Assembly: GCA_938017675.1 (NCBI GenBank)
Contig: CALIJB010000030.1
Coordinates: 1 to 23,827, forward strand
Reading direction: 5' to 3'
DNA length: 23,827 nucleotides
DNA from: an uncultured Candidatus Saccharibacteria bacterium
GTDB lineage: Bacteria; Patescibacteriota; Saccharimonadia; Saccharimonadales; Saccharimonadaceae
The notes beneath the pieces were generated by a model that searched no databases, was not told where the DNA came from, and was given only the letters and a program-made list of their open reading frames with translations. Made by a program: the position numbers and the translations under genes. This document shows positions 1 to 7,451 of this stretch, piece after piece; position 1 is the stretch's first letter, and each line of letters opens with the position of its first letter.

Positions 1-18
1 AATTATTTGGCTTTCGTC

Positions 19-1377
19 TCAAAATTGGTTCGAACTTGGGCGTAAAATCGCACCATAAAGGGATTTACATTCCGTTCGGATCCAAAACAGCTCGTTTACC
101 TCTGGTAGCGGGCTGTTTTTGTGGGTTCCAAAGTTTATTTCGTCGTAGGTTGGTATTTTGTTGAATATAGCGACGAAAAAGGCGGCTTTTCGCAGTGGAT
201 TACAGAGGTCAAGCAGCAGTCCTGAAAGGTGTTCCAAAATATACTTAGCATATTGCAAAACTTGGTCAAATTCAGCTTGCAAATTCGGCTGCCTGGCAAT
301 TTCTTCATCCAGCTCTGCTAATTCTTTTTCGACGCTAACAATATCCTCTTCAAGGTATTTTAAGGCGGTCTCGCTTGTGACAATACGCATCCGATCAACG
401 GTTGCCTTGATTTGGCTTTGTAGGCTATCGCGGTGTTCTAGGCGCTGCCTATTAGCATCAATCTGCTTGGTCTGACGTTCGCGCCACAATTCAGCGATAG
501 CGGCGATAACATCGTCAATGTATTCTGGCTTGATAGCGATAGCCCTTACAAAGTCTTCTATTGTCTCATCAAATTCAGGCTTCGGTACGCGGAAGTAATG
601 GCCATCACGGCTACAGTGATAGGCTGGATAGTGTTTACCTAGTTTGCCACGAGTAGCGCTACCAGATAGTGTCTTACCACATTTAGGACAGGCGATTACC
701 TGTTTGTATGGATAATCTGGATTATAAATTTGTTTATTTTTCAAATGATCCGGAACTGCCTTATGTTTAATAGTGATACTATCATGGCTATCAACCTCCA
801 CGAAGACTCGGCCGCGATTAGCTTCATTGAATAAATCCACGCTGACAAGCCCATCAAACTGCGCTTTAACTGGCTTATCATGTGTCCATTTTTCTTTAAT
901 AATACCGCAATATACCAATTTACTGGTATATTGATCAATCATTTTGGCGGTCATTTTTCGGCCGCCAATCTGTCGTTTAATTTTCGTTCGGTCGTATTTG
1001 TCACGTACAATCGTCACGCGAGAACGAAAGCCCATAGAATTAAGCTCATCAGCAATTTGCTGGTTTGTATAAACATGCGCAGCGCGCATCTCAAACAGTC
1101 TGATAATAAACTTTGCCTCACTCTTATCAGGCTTAAGAATAGTCCTCTTGCCATTTTTAGTATCAATTTTGACACTGCGGAATCCATAGTGCGGGCGTCT
1201 CATCCAATAGCCAAGCTGCGTGTAGCGAATCTCCGCGCCAATCATACGACTCATAATGTCGCGCATCTCGTCCTTAGCTCGTTCAGCTTCAAGATACTCA
1301 GATTTTTGTGTAGGATTAAATTCGCTCCAATAGTATTTAAAACCAGTGTGTTCAAGAATGAAATAAAAATCACTCAT
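19..1377 (-). CDS. Large serine recombinase, catalytic N-terminus missing
   Basis: This is a site-specific DNA recombinase of the large serine family, of the kind that integrates and excises mobile elements. The 452 residues start around the linker helix and contain the recombinase domain (GYWMRRPHYGF at 56-66, YTNQQIADELNSMGF at 103-117), a zinc ribbon (Cys230, Cys233, then Cys255 and probably His260) and a long charged coiled coil near 300-370. The roughly 100-150 residue resolvase domain with the nucleophilic serine is absent: a stop codon lies six codons upstream of the first ATG, and the DNA behind it belongs to an oppositely oriented gene. Family members are usually 500-600 residues. 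I therefore infer a 5'-truncated, catalytically dead remnant, although the DNA-binding half could still be expressed. Its last codons overlap a 70-bp sequence repeated at 6563-6632. Confidence 0.85.
   Translation of the reverse strand: MSDFYFILEHTGFKYYWSEFNPTQKSEYLEAERAKDEMRDIMSRMIGAEIRYTQLGYWMRRPHYGFRSVKIDTKNGKRTILKPDKSEAKFIIRLFEMRAAHVYTNQQIADELNSMGFRSRVTIVRDKYDRTKIKRQIGGRKMTAKMIDQYTSKLVYCGIIKEKWTHDKPVKAQFDGLVSVDLFNEANRGRVFVEVDSHDSITIKHKAVPDHLKNKQIYNPDYPYKQVIACPKCGKTLSGSATRGKLGKHYPAYHCSRDGHYFRVPKPEFDETIEDFVRAIAIKPEYIDDVIAAIAELWRERQTKQIDANRQRLEHRDSLQSQIKATVDRMRIVTSETALKYLEEDIVSVEKELAELDEEIARQPNLQAEFDQVLQYAKYILEHLSGLLLDLCNPLRKAAFFVAIFNKIPTYDEINFGTHKNSPLPEVNELFWIRTECKSLYGAILRPSSNQF
51..120. repeat. 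70-bp direct repeat, copy A (recombinase 3' end)
   Basis: This copy lies inside the 3' end of the recombinase gene and matches 6563-6632 in the same orientation, at roughly three quarters identity by eye. The best-conserved block is CTGGTAGCGGGCTGTTTTT. On the minus strand it encodes PLPEVNELFWIRT. It may be an attachment-site relic or just shared coding sequence of two related recombinases. Confidence 0.75.
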
Positions 1378-1448
1378 TAAGGCTTGTATAGTCTACTGTA
1401 TGCATCTATGATAAAGGTAGTGTTTTAATTTATTAAATGGAGAAAATC

Positions 1449-1967
1449 ATGAGCTTTATTGGCAGACTGATTGACAAAGATAAAGTTAAGGAATTAACTG
1501 ATAAGTATAAACTAATTAGACCAGGATTTGACGACGGTCATCCCCTTGATAGCCATATGGTTGCAATGGCATACAGTAAAAAAGACGACGCGATATGTGT
1601 CTCAGTGCAGTCTCAGCAAGGAGTATCTCTTAATGGTCAGCTACCTGCAGGAGGAATTCCTCGAATAAATACGCTAATATGGAAGGGATTTAATATACGT
1701 ATAGATTTGTATGAGAGTTTCATGGGGCTCAATGTGGAAGAGTTTAATAATGGGCATGAACAAGTCAAGGAGTTCATGCTAATAGCAAAGCGTATTATAG
1801 CTCCGATTGAACTGAAGAGTGAAAAAGAAAAAATTGCACAACTAGCTGAAGAAGGCTCTCTTGCTCTTCATCAAGTCACGCTTCTACCCAGAGACAGCCA
1901 GAAGAAGAGTATTTTTAAAGGAATTGATATAACTTTTATGAATAAGGATGAGATATGGAAACTGTAG
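1449..1967 (+). CDS. Hypothetical protein, 172 aa
   Basis: I do not recognise this family. The ATG at 1449 is preferred over the in-frame ATG at 1437 because GGAG sits seven bases before it. The product is soluble, of mixed charge, with no signal peptide, membrane segment or obvious catalytic motif. It has a conserved-looking core around GFNIRIDLYESFMGLNVEEF and a helical, lysine/glutamate-rich segment after it. It is the first plus-strand gene behind the truncated recombinase, which points the other way, and its end overlaps the next ORF by 13 bp, suggesting translational coupling. The position suggests cargo of the mobile element; the function is unknown. Confidence 0.7.
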   Translation: MSFIGRLIDKDKVKELTDKYKLIRPGFDDGHPLDSHMVAMAYSKKDDAICVSVQSQQGVSLNGQLPAGGIPRINTLIWKGFNIRIDLYESFMGLNVEEFNNGHEQVKEFMLIAKRIIAPIELKSEKEKIAQLAEEGSLALHQVTLLPRDSQKKSIFKGIDITFMNKDEIWKL

Positions 1968-2146
1968 AGGATATTATCAACTACGTATCGGAGTGGAGAA
2001 ATAGAAACTCTTATACTACATACAGCGATGGCACATTGAATGAAGAGAGCTTATTCAAATTGTTTGCACCAAAAAGTGACAAAACCACTCTTTCAAGTGA
2101 ATATGAGACTGCTCATCAAAAGCCCCAAATCGAGAAAACATATTGA
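1955..2146 (+). CDS. Small hypothetical protein, 63 aa
   Basis: This short ORF starts inside the end of the preceding gene (13-bp overlap), with AAGGATGAG before the ATG as a possible ribosome binding site. The product is acidic and soluble with no recognised motif. It overlaps the 5' end of the following ATPase gene in another frame. It could be a genuine small protein, or the displaced 5' part of a rearranged gene whose continuation is the ATPase frame. Coding status is moderately supported by the overlap and the start signal. Confidence 0.45.
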   Translation: METVEDIINYVSEWRNRNSYTTYSDGTLNEESLFKLFAPKSDKTTLSSEYETAHQKPQIEKTY

Positions 2147-3758
2147 AGCAATAAAAACTGCTCTTAATGGCTATAGTATGCCGCCATATCAAGCTCTTAG
2201 AGCTAAACGCTACATTCCCCTAAGGCAATACCGAGCAATACGTAGATTACCATTATTGTTTCGTCATTCCGCTATAATTCTCGCCTCAACTGAACTAGCA
2301 AGCTTATATCACTTTACATCAAGCAACATCAGTAAAATAGATAACCTCATTACATCACTAAGCCGAACGCTGCCAGCACCGGTTTCACTTAAGAATAACC
2401 CAAACTTTTCTGTTATTATCGGTATTAATCATCATCACGGCATTGAAACGCTGATTGGATTAACGGAGACAGAACGTGAACGCCATCAATATATCATCGG
2501 CGGAACGGGCAATGGTAAAACCACGATGCTGCAATATCAAATTGTACAAGACATGCGGAACGGTAAAGGCTTAGCAATTATTGATCCTCATGGCGATATG
2601 GCGGAAACCATGCTGCGACATGTGCCACCAGATAGAGTCGGCGATGTTATATATTTCAACCCCGATGACCTAGAATATCCAGTCGGTCTTAATATACTAG
2701 AGCTGACCCCTGAGCTGGATGGCAATGAATTAATACGCGAAAAAGACCTCATTACCGAATCAGTCATTTCAATTTTTCGTAAAATATTCAGTGACGAAGA
2801 TTCCAGTGGCCATCGTATTGAGTACATCCTAAGAAACGCTGTGCAAACAGCACTCACTCAAGATAACGCTACATTGTTTACAGTCTTTGACTTGCTTAAT
2901 GATCCAAACTATCGCCGCAGCGTTATTAAAACACTTGAGGATAAAAACTTAATTAACTTTTGGAAAAATGAATTTGGCAAAGCTGGAGATATGCAGAAAG
3001 TAAAAATGGCAGCTGGTATCACTGCTAAAATTGGTCGATTCTTGTTTTCGGCTTCAGCTAAACAGATCCTTGAACAATCGAAGTCTACCATTGATTTTGA
3101 CGATATTATCAACTCGGGCAAAATCCTGATCTGTAATTTATCGAAAGGATTGCTCGGTGAAGATACTTCTGAGTTATTTGGCATTACCGTACTTGCGAGG
3201 CTTCAGCTCGCAAGTCTGCGGCGCGCCCGATTGCAACAATCGGAGCGTCGCGCGTTCTATATTTACGTCGATGAGTTCCAAAATTTCGCCACAACCTCAT
3301 TTGTGCAAATGCTATCTGAAAGCCGTAAATATAAAGTTTTCATGATCATGGCAGAGCAATCTACTTCGCAACAAAGCAATCAGCAAACTGTAAATATAAT
3401 TCTTGCCAATGTCGGTACGGCTATCTGTTTCCGAACTGGCAACCCACAGGATGAACAACGGCTATTACCGATGTTTAGCCCGTATATTGAGCCAGGTGAA
3501 ATTAGCAATTTGCCAGCCTATAATTACTATGAGCGATTAGCCGCAGTGAATGCACAAGAGCCGTTATCTGGTGAAACATTATTGCTAGAAGACCAGGGCA
3601 ATAAGACCGTACGGGATGCTGTTATTACACATTCACGGAAGTGTTACGCAAGGAAGCAAGAGAATACAGATAACAAAAACCGACGCACTATAGAGAAAAA
3701 ACAAACAGTAAAAAATAAGGTTACGAAGAAAAAACCAGTACCAATGATAGACGATTGA
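2103..3758 (+). CDS. VirD4/TraG-like conjugative coupling ATPase, short N-terminus
   Basis: This is a P-loop ATPase of the type IV secretion coupling-protein class, expected to drive DNA or protein into a transfer channel at the membrane. Walker A is GGTGNGKT (133-140), followed by LAIIDPHGD. Walker B is IYVDEFQNF (about 387-395), and AEQSTSQQ follows as the sensor-like segment. The C-terminus is a lysine-rich tail. No membrane segment is visible upstream of the P-loop. The N-terminal part seems shorter than I expect for CPR relatives, which usually carry a long domain there, so the gene may be 5'-truncated. The start is uncertain: ATG 2103 is chosen, with ATG 2040 possible, and neither has a good ribosome binding site. 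It is the only clear transfer gene in the window, so the element is unlikely to be self-transmissible. Confidence 0.8.
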   Translation: MRLLIKSPKSRKHIEAIKTALNGYSMPPYQALRAKRYIPLRQYRAIRRLPLLFRHSAIILASTELASLYHFTSSNISKIDNLITSLSRTLPAPVSLKNNPNFSVIIGINHHHGIETLIGLTETERERHQYIIGGTGNGKTTMLQYQIVQDMRNGKGLAIIDPHGDMAETMLRHVPPDRVGDVIYFNPDDLEYPVGLNILELTPELDGNELIREKDLITESVISIFRKIFSDEDSSGHRIEYILRNAVQTALTQDNATLFTVFDLLNDPNYRRSVIKTLEDKNLINFWKNEFGKAGDMQKVKMAAGITAKIGRFLFSASAKQILEQSKSTIDFDDIINSGKILICNLSKGLLGEDTSELFGITVLARLQLASLRRARLQQSERRAFYIYVDEFQNFATTSFVQMLSESRKYKVFMIMAEQSTSQQSNQQTVNIILANVGTAICFRTGNPQDEQRLLPMFSPYIEPGEISNLPAYNYYERLAAVNAQEPLSGETLLLEDQGNKTVRDAVITHSRKCYARKQENTDNKNRRTIEKKQTVKNKVTKKKPVPMIDD

Positions 3759-3789
3759 TTTGCAGTAACTTACAGAATAACAACTGCGC

Positions 3790-3795
3790 TATAAT
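3790..3795 (+). promoter_or_regulatory. -10 box TATAAT before the STAS/GHKL ATPase gene
   Basis: A perfect TATAAT lies 13 bases before the ATG at 3809, with no good -35 or ribosome binding site. It would give a very short leader and supports the 3809 start over the TTG at 3755. Confidence 0.5.
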
Positions 3796-3808
3796 AAGTA
3801 CTAAACAT

Positions 3809-4849
3809 ATGAGAAAAATAAAAGATAGAGCAAAGCAGCAAAGAATAGCCCGCAGAAAACACTGCCGAGAGTTAAGGGCGAGACATTCTCATGACAATAG
3901 GCTTTTGAAGTACCATCGGTTACACAAAAAAGCTACAAAGAATATATCCTACACGTCAATGGACGCTCCGACTAATTTCTCTATATTAGATAACAGAGAC
4001 AGTGTAATCCAATACTTCAATACTATAAAGCACATGCTGAACCAAAAAGAATATACACAGATGAATCTACGTAAGGTGGCCTCGATTGACCTTCCTACGC
4101 TATGCTTATTGGGTGCGTTTATGCTGGATAGAAATACAAAATCAAAATACCTAAAAGTAACGAGCCCCCTTTCAAATTCCGCAGCGTACAGGTTTTTCGA
4201 GGAGGCACAATTTGAGAACATAATTATTAAAAAGATGAGACCAGATTTTAACAGTGGAGCATTCTTGTTTCGAAGTGAAGATGAAGTCAACGAAGAGGCA
4301 ATTAGTGATATATTAACAAAAACTGTCGATTATTTTGGAGAAAACAGTAAACAAAGACTGCGAGACCTTCCTCCAATAATTATTGAGATCGTAACAAATA
4401 CCGCGGATCACGCCAATCCAGATAGCAGCTACACCCTCCCTTGGATCGTTAACACGTATGAAACCAAGAATAACAACGGAGACAAGGTTAAACAATACTG
4501 CATAATAGATATGGGCGTTGGTATTTACGAAACTCTAATCGATAAGGCTAATAGCCAGCAGCAAGGAAGATCGCCATGGTGGCATACGATAATCAAGCGA
4601 GAAAGCTCTCAAGGCGAGTTCTTTAGACAAGCTATACCAAAAGGCCTACAAAGTCGCACGGCTTTACGACAGAGAGGTAAAGGTATAAAATATATATATG
4701 ATACAGTAAGTGGTGACGATATGTATAAAAGATTTGAGATAATTACAAACAAAACTAAGGTTAACCTAGTTAATATTGGTAGTATTGAGAAGGATTCATC
4801 TGAAAACCTGTCAGCAACAATATACTACTGGGAGATTTGTATTGAGTAA
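3809..4849 (+). CDS. STAS-like plus GHKL (HATPase) domain protein
   Basis: This 346-residue protein begins with a very basic region (1-45). A STAS-like segment follows (about 70-140, with VASIDLPTLCLLGAFML at its core), then a GHKL ATP-binding fold. The N-box is EIVTNTADHA (193-202), the G1 box DMGVGI (234-239) and the G2 box RGKGI (289-293). There is no phospho-acceptor histidine, so it is not an ordinary sensor kinase; it resembles anti-sigma/SpoIIAB-type kinases or GHKL ATPases of conflict systems. Its end overlaps the DUF4325 gene if that gene starts at TTG 4842, and a membrane protein follows, so the three probably act together. The physiological partner and substrate are unknown. Confidence 0.7.
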   Translation: MRKIKDRAKQQRIARRKHCRELRARHSHDNRLLKYHRLHKKATKNISYTSMDAPTNFSILDNRDSVIQYFNTIKHMLNQKEYTQMNLRKVASIDLPTLCLLGAFMLDRNTKSKYLKVTSPLSNSAAYRFFEEAQFENIIIKKMRPDFNSGAFLFRSEDEVNEEAISDILTKTVDYFGENSKQRLRDLPPIIIEIVTNTADHANPDSSYTLPWIVNTYETKNNNGDKVKQYCIIDMGVGIYETLIDKANSQQQGRSPWWHTIIKRESSQGEFFRQAIPKGLQSRTALRQRGKGIKYIYDTVSGDDMYKRFEIITNKTKVNLVNIGSIEKDSSENLSATIYYWEICIE

Positions 4850-5171
4850 TATGGTAATAATACGTGTTAGCGACTTCACAACCCTACCGGGCGCCAGATA
4901 TAAAAGCGACGGTGACGGTTCTGCTGAGGAGTTTTTTGATAGTTATATTAAACAACACCTCAATAATAAAGAATCTATACTCATTGATTTTGATAACACT
5001 TGGGGGTATGCGTCTTCATTCCTGTCAGAGCTTGCGTTGGAAATATCGCAACAGTGTAAACAAGACAGTCTGGATGTACGAGAAAAGATAAAAATCAAAA
5101 GCGATGACGAGCCTGGATTAACAGAGAGGTTCTGGGGCTATATTGATGAAAGCATCGATATCAACAATTAA
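4842..5171 (+). CDS. STAS-like DUF4325 protein
   Basis: This small soluble protein (109 aa) has the DUF4325 pattern: an N-terminal strand with VSDFTTLPGARYKSDG, then GSAEEFFDSYI, a hydrophobic strand SILIDFDNTWGYASSFL and a following helix. The domain resembles STAS folds, and in other bacteria it is commonly paired with a GHKL ATPase, exactly as here. TTG 4842 is chosen because GGGAG lies eight bases before it; ATG 4851 is the alternative. It overlaps the neighbours on both sides (8 bp upstream, 26 bp downstream), which argues for coupled translation of a three-gene unit. I infer a protein-protein switch role, possibly modulated by the ATPase. Confidence 0.75.
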   Translation: MSNMVIIRVSDFTTLPGARYKSDGDGSAEEFFDSYIKQHLNNKESILIDFDNTWGYASSFLSELALEISQQCKQDSLDVREKIKIKSDDEPGLTERFWGYIDESIDINN

Positions 5172-5730
5172 GAGTTTCTCGTTGACTGCTGTATGGGTTC
5201 TCATAGGAATTCTAATTGGAGCTGTAGGGTATCACTTTTTGTTTAACTATAAGCTCATGTCTATCAATACACAAGTAGACTTAGGGTCTGTTGTTGCTCT
5301 ATTGGCGTTAGCGATATCAGTCTCCGTAACACCTTTTATTATAGATAGAAAATTAAATAGTCAACGAAGCTATGAGGTGATGGTTTGTGGGGAAATTGAA
5401 GAAATCATTAGATTACTGGAAGCTGTCGATAGCCTCTACCTTGAAACATACGCAAAAGAGAGCATAAGTGAAGAGAATGTGAAGCAACTACGTAGATTAA
5501 TACGTAAAATACAAAATAGGATGGACACTATATCAAGAGAATCAAGCCCTCTGTTGACCGATTTTAAGGAGAGAATAGCATACCCGTTCGACAGAAGTGC
5601 ATATCCAGCCTTAACTGATAAGTTTCAGAAGGGAGTGCAATTGTCTGAAAGCGACTATCTAAGTGCCTTCAGGCAGATAGAATCTACGATTAGTGCCTTG
5701 AAGACAAAACGTTATAGAATATACTACTAG
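5146..5730 (+). CDS. Two-TM membrane protein of the ATPase/STAS module
   Basis: This 194-residue protein has two N-terminal hydrophobic helices (about residues 11-31 and 45-65) joined by a short loop, then a cytoplasmic helical domain of about 125 residues rich in Arg, Lys and Glu. The start ATG 5146 has GGGG eight bases upstream; TTG 5143 is also in frame. It overlaps the DUF4325 gene by 26 bp. I do not recognise the family. The layout suggests the membrane-bound sensor or effector of the preceding STAS and GHKL proteins. The operon ends here, 14 bp before a convergent gene. Confidence 0.65.
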   Translation: MKASISTIKSFSLTAVWVLIGILIGAVGYHFLFNYKLMSINTQVDLGSVVALLALAISVSVTPFIIDRKLNSQRSYEVMVCGEIEEIIRLLEAVDSLYLETYAKESISEENVKQLRRLIRKIQNRMDTISRESSPLLTDFKERIAYPFDRSAYPALTDKFQKGVQLSESDYLSAFRQIESTISALKTKRYRIYY

Positions 5731-5744
5731 TCAAATCAGAGGTA

Positions 5745-5975
5745 TTATTGATCACTCTTGCGTCTTGTTTCATATTCCCTCAGGAATTTTTCAAGATCAA
5801 ACCCTTCAGCCTTGCTAGCGACATGCGCAAATCGCTGCATAAATTTCAGAAATCCGACCGCGTATTCGCGGTTGACATTTTCTGGGTCGTGAAGCTCCAG
5901 GTAATGGATCGTTTTCTGAATCGTTTCTTCGTCTTCGTACAGATGAAGATTCTTGATTGTATCCTCGTCGTTCAT
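5745..5975 (-). CDS. Small acidic protein, 76 aa
   Basis: The gene starts two bases after the stop of the PLD-like gene, with a strong GGAGGTGA site formed by the last codons of that gene, so the two are translationally coupled. The product is a small, largely helical, charged protein (LHLYEDEETIQKTIHYLELH near the start, YAVGFLKFMQRFAHVA in the middle) with no membrane segment. I do not recognise the family. Its constant spacing from the PLD-like gene suggests a partner or regulator of it. Confidence 0.65.
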   Translation of the reverse strand: MNDEDTIKNLHLYEDEETIQKTIHYLELHDPENVNREYAVGFLKFMQRFAHVASKAEGFDLEKFLREYETRRKSDQ

Positions 5976-5977
5976 AA

Positions 5978-6421
5978 TTATTTCACCTCCATAAATTTAT
6001 TTAAGCCGATAAAATCTATCAACATTTCCGCCTCAAGCACAGATGCTGTCCTTCTCATTATCTCATAACTGTCGCGATACGAAAAAATATTTAGGCTGCC
6101 TTCATAAATAATCTCTCTGTCGATGATGGCTAATTTGCGGTGATGTTTGACCGTAAAAAGAACTTCGACAACTGCAGATTGTAGTAGACTTAGAGATTTT
6201 CGGACTTGCAATTTGTATATCTCATCGTGTTCTTCAAGCGGTTTGGTGTTAAGTAATATTGCCACGCCACGCTTTTTGAGCCGATGAAATATCAGGATGA
6301 ATCTTTCAGCTCGGGCAGTTCTGAGAAACGGGCTTTCGATAATAATGCCTTTTCGGGCTCTTCGTAAGTCGCGCATAAACTGGTCGTCAAAAGTGTTTTG
6401 GTCGTAGAGTTTTGAGCTCAA
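5978..6421 (-). CDS. Single-HKD phospholipase D-like protein
   Basis: This 147-residue protein belongs to the phospholipase D superfamily, whose members cleave phosphodiester bonds in lipids or nucleic acids. The catalytic motif is complete: His94-x-Lys96-x4-Asp101, then GSLN at 108-111. Only one HKD motif is present, so an active site would need a dimer, as in small bacterial nucleases such as Nuc and BfiI. The start is a TTG at 6421 with no close ribosome binding site, and read-through coupling from the upstream 37-aa ORF is likely. There is no signal peptide, so it probably acts in the cytoplasm, most plausibly on nucleic acid given the mobile-element context. It could equally be a restriction-like or toxin nuclease. 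Confidence 0.7.
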   Translation of the reverse strand: MSSKLYDQNTFDDQFMRDLRRARKGIIIESPFLRTARAERFILIFHRLKKRGVAILLNTKPLEEHDEIYKLQVRKSLSLLQSAVVEVLFTVKHHRKLAIIDREIIYEGSLNIFSYRDSYEIMRRTASVLEAEMLIDFIGLNKFMEVK

Positions 6422-6431
6422 TTTTCACAAA

Positions 6432-6545
6432 TTAAACATCGCGCTCCTCCAAATCCGGCAAATACACCTCGCCGTTTTTAACAACCATACCAAGCTCCTT
6501 GAAGCGATCCCGCAGCACAAACAAATCGCGAAAAAGGAGTTCCAT
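6432..6545 (-). CDS. Possible 37-aa small protein
   Basis: A short ORF starting at ATG 6545 encodes a protein with LFRDLFVLRDRFKELGMVV near the start and ending PDLEERDV. It ends ten bases before the PLD-like gene. It is too short to assign, but its amphipathic helix, charged composition and tight spacing favour real coding. It directly follows (on the minus strand) a relic of a recombinase 3' end, the usual place for small accessory genes of such elements. Confidence 0.45.
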   Translation of the reverse strand: MELLFRDLFVLRDRFKELGMVVKNGEVYLPDLEERDV

Positions 6546-6562
6546 ATTTATATTGGTTGGCT

Positions 6563-6632
6563 CACCATAAGGGTTTTATATTACATTCGGATTTGAAATA
6601 GCTCGTTTGCTTCTGGTAGCGGGCTGTTTTTT
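6563..6632 (-). pseudogene. Relic of a second recombinase 3' end / direct repeat copy B
   Basis: On the minus strand this stretch encodes KNSPLPEANELFQIRM and then a stop, closely matching KNSPLPEVNELFWIRT at the C-terminus of the recombinase at 19-1377. The reading frame is closed just upstream by a TAA, so only about 17 codons of the second gene survive. It forms a direct repeat with 51-120 and marks the right edge of the mobile block. Confidence 0.7.
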
Positions 6633-6819
6633 GCTAATTGTTAAGCCAGCTAGCACAGAAAGTGCAACAATAGTAGCGTAGTCGGGTAGTTTCTGTCTAA
6701 GACTAGAAATATCGCGGCAGCATGAATTTTGCTATTGATGTTACGGCGTAGTATTCTATTCATATAGATGTTATAAACCAGTCTATTATTTGAGTTTACT
6801 AGTACGAGAAAAAGGCGAT

Positions 6820-7344
6820 ATGAAGCGAAAACATATCTCAAACTTTCAATACGATAGGCACGAAATAGAAAGAGCCTTATTCTTTCTATCGAATGCCTTG
6901 CAAAAATCAGGACACAACGCTAAGCCGGTTTTTCTTCACTCAATTCAGGTCGCTGAAATGCTTTGGGAAAGGAATTTTCCCCAAGACATTGTGATTGCTG
7001 CAATCCTTCACGATGTAATTGAGGATACGGATGTGACGATACAGGAAATAGAGTGTGAATTTGGCCAACAGGTTGTGCGGTATGTCGATGTATTAACAAT
7101 TTCAAGCAAGCAAGATGTCAAGCAGTCTTTTATTCGCACAGCTGAACTTGGCGGTGATGTATTGTCGATTCGCGCAGCAGACCTTATTCAGAATAGCTAC
7201 TATTATCATCTGGCGCCAGTCGATATGCAAAGACAACTTCGAGATAAGTATGCGTATTTTATGGAATTATCCGATGGATTGCTGGACGAATCCTTGTCAA
7301 GCAAACTAAGAAAAGCTTACGAGAAAAATGTAAAAACACTCTAA
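6820..7344 (+). CDS. RelA/SpoT-type HD hydrolase (ppGpp hydrolase-like)
   Basis: This small (174 aa) HD-domain protein resembles the hydrolase half of RelA/SpoT and the stand-alone alarmone hydrolases (Mesh1/SAH type), which remove pyrophosphate from (p)ppGpp in the cytoplasm. The metal and active-site residues match the Rel pattern: His40, His64-Asp65 in LHDVIEDTDVT, Glu68-Asp69, and Asp121 with Asn125 in AADLIQN. No synthetase, TGS or ACT domain is present. The ATG 6820 is preferred over TTG 6790 because AAAAAGG lies just upstream. It precedes the His T-box operon but has its own transcription unit. Specificity for ppGpp is inferred; other phosphorylated nucleotides are possible. Confidence 0.75.
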   Translation: MKRKHISNFQYDRHEIERALFFLSNALQKSGHNAKPVFLHSIQVAEMLWERNFPQDIVIAAILHDVIEDTDVTIQEIECEFGQQVVRYVDVLTISSKQDVKQSFIRTAELGGDVLSIRAADLIQNSYYYHLAPVDMQRQLRDKYAYFMELSDGLLDESLSSKLRKAYEKNVKTL

Positions 7345-7415
7345 TCTAATACATTTTCACTCCAAAGGATGGAAAATCCCCGCCATAATCTACGCAGTAG
7401 CGCTAATTTAGATGC

Positions 7416-7444
7416 TTGACCCAACTGCAAGCGCTATGTATAAT
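7416..7444 (+). promoter_or_regulatory. Promoter of the hisG T-box operon
   Basis: TTGACC (7416-7421) and TATAAT (7439-7444) are separated by 17 bp, a near-consensus sigma-70 promoter. Transcription should start around 7451-7452, precisely where the sequence identical to the inverted leader copy begins. Confidence 0.8.
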
Positions 7445-7451
7445 CCTAAAC

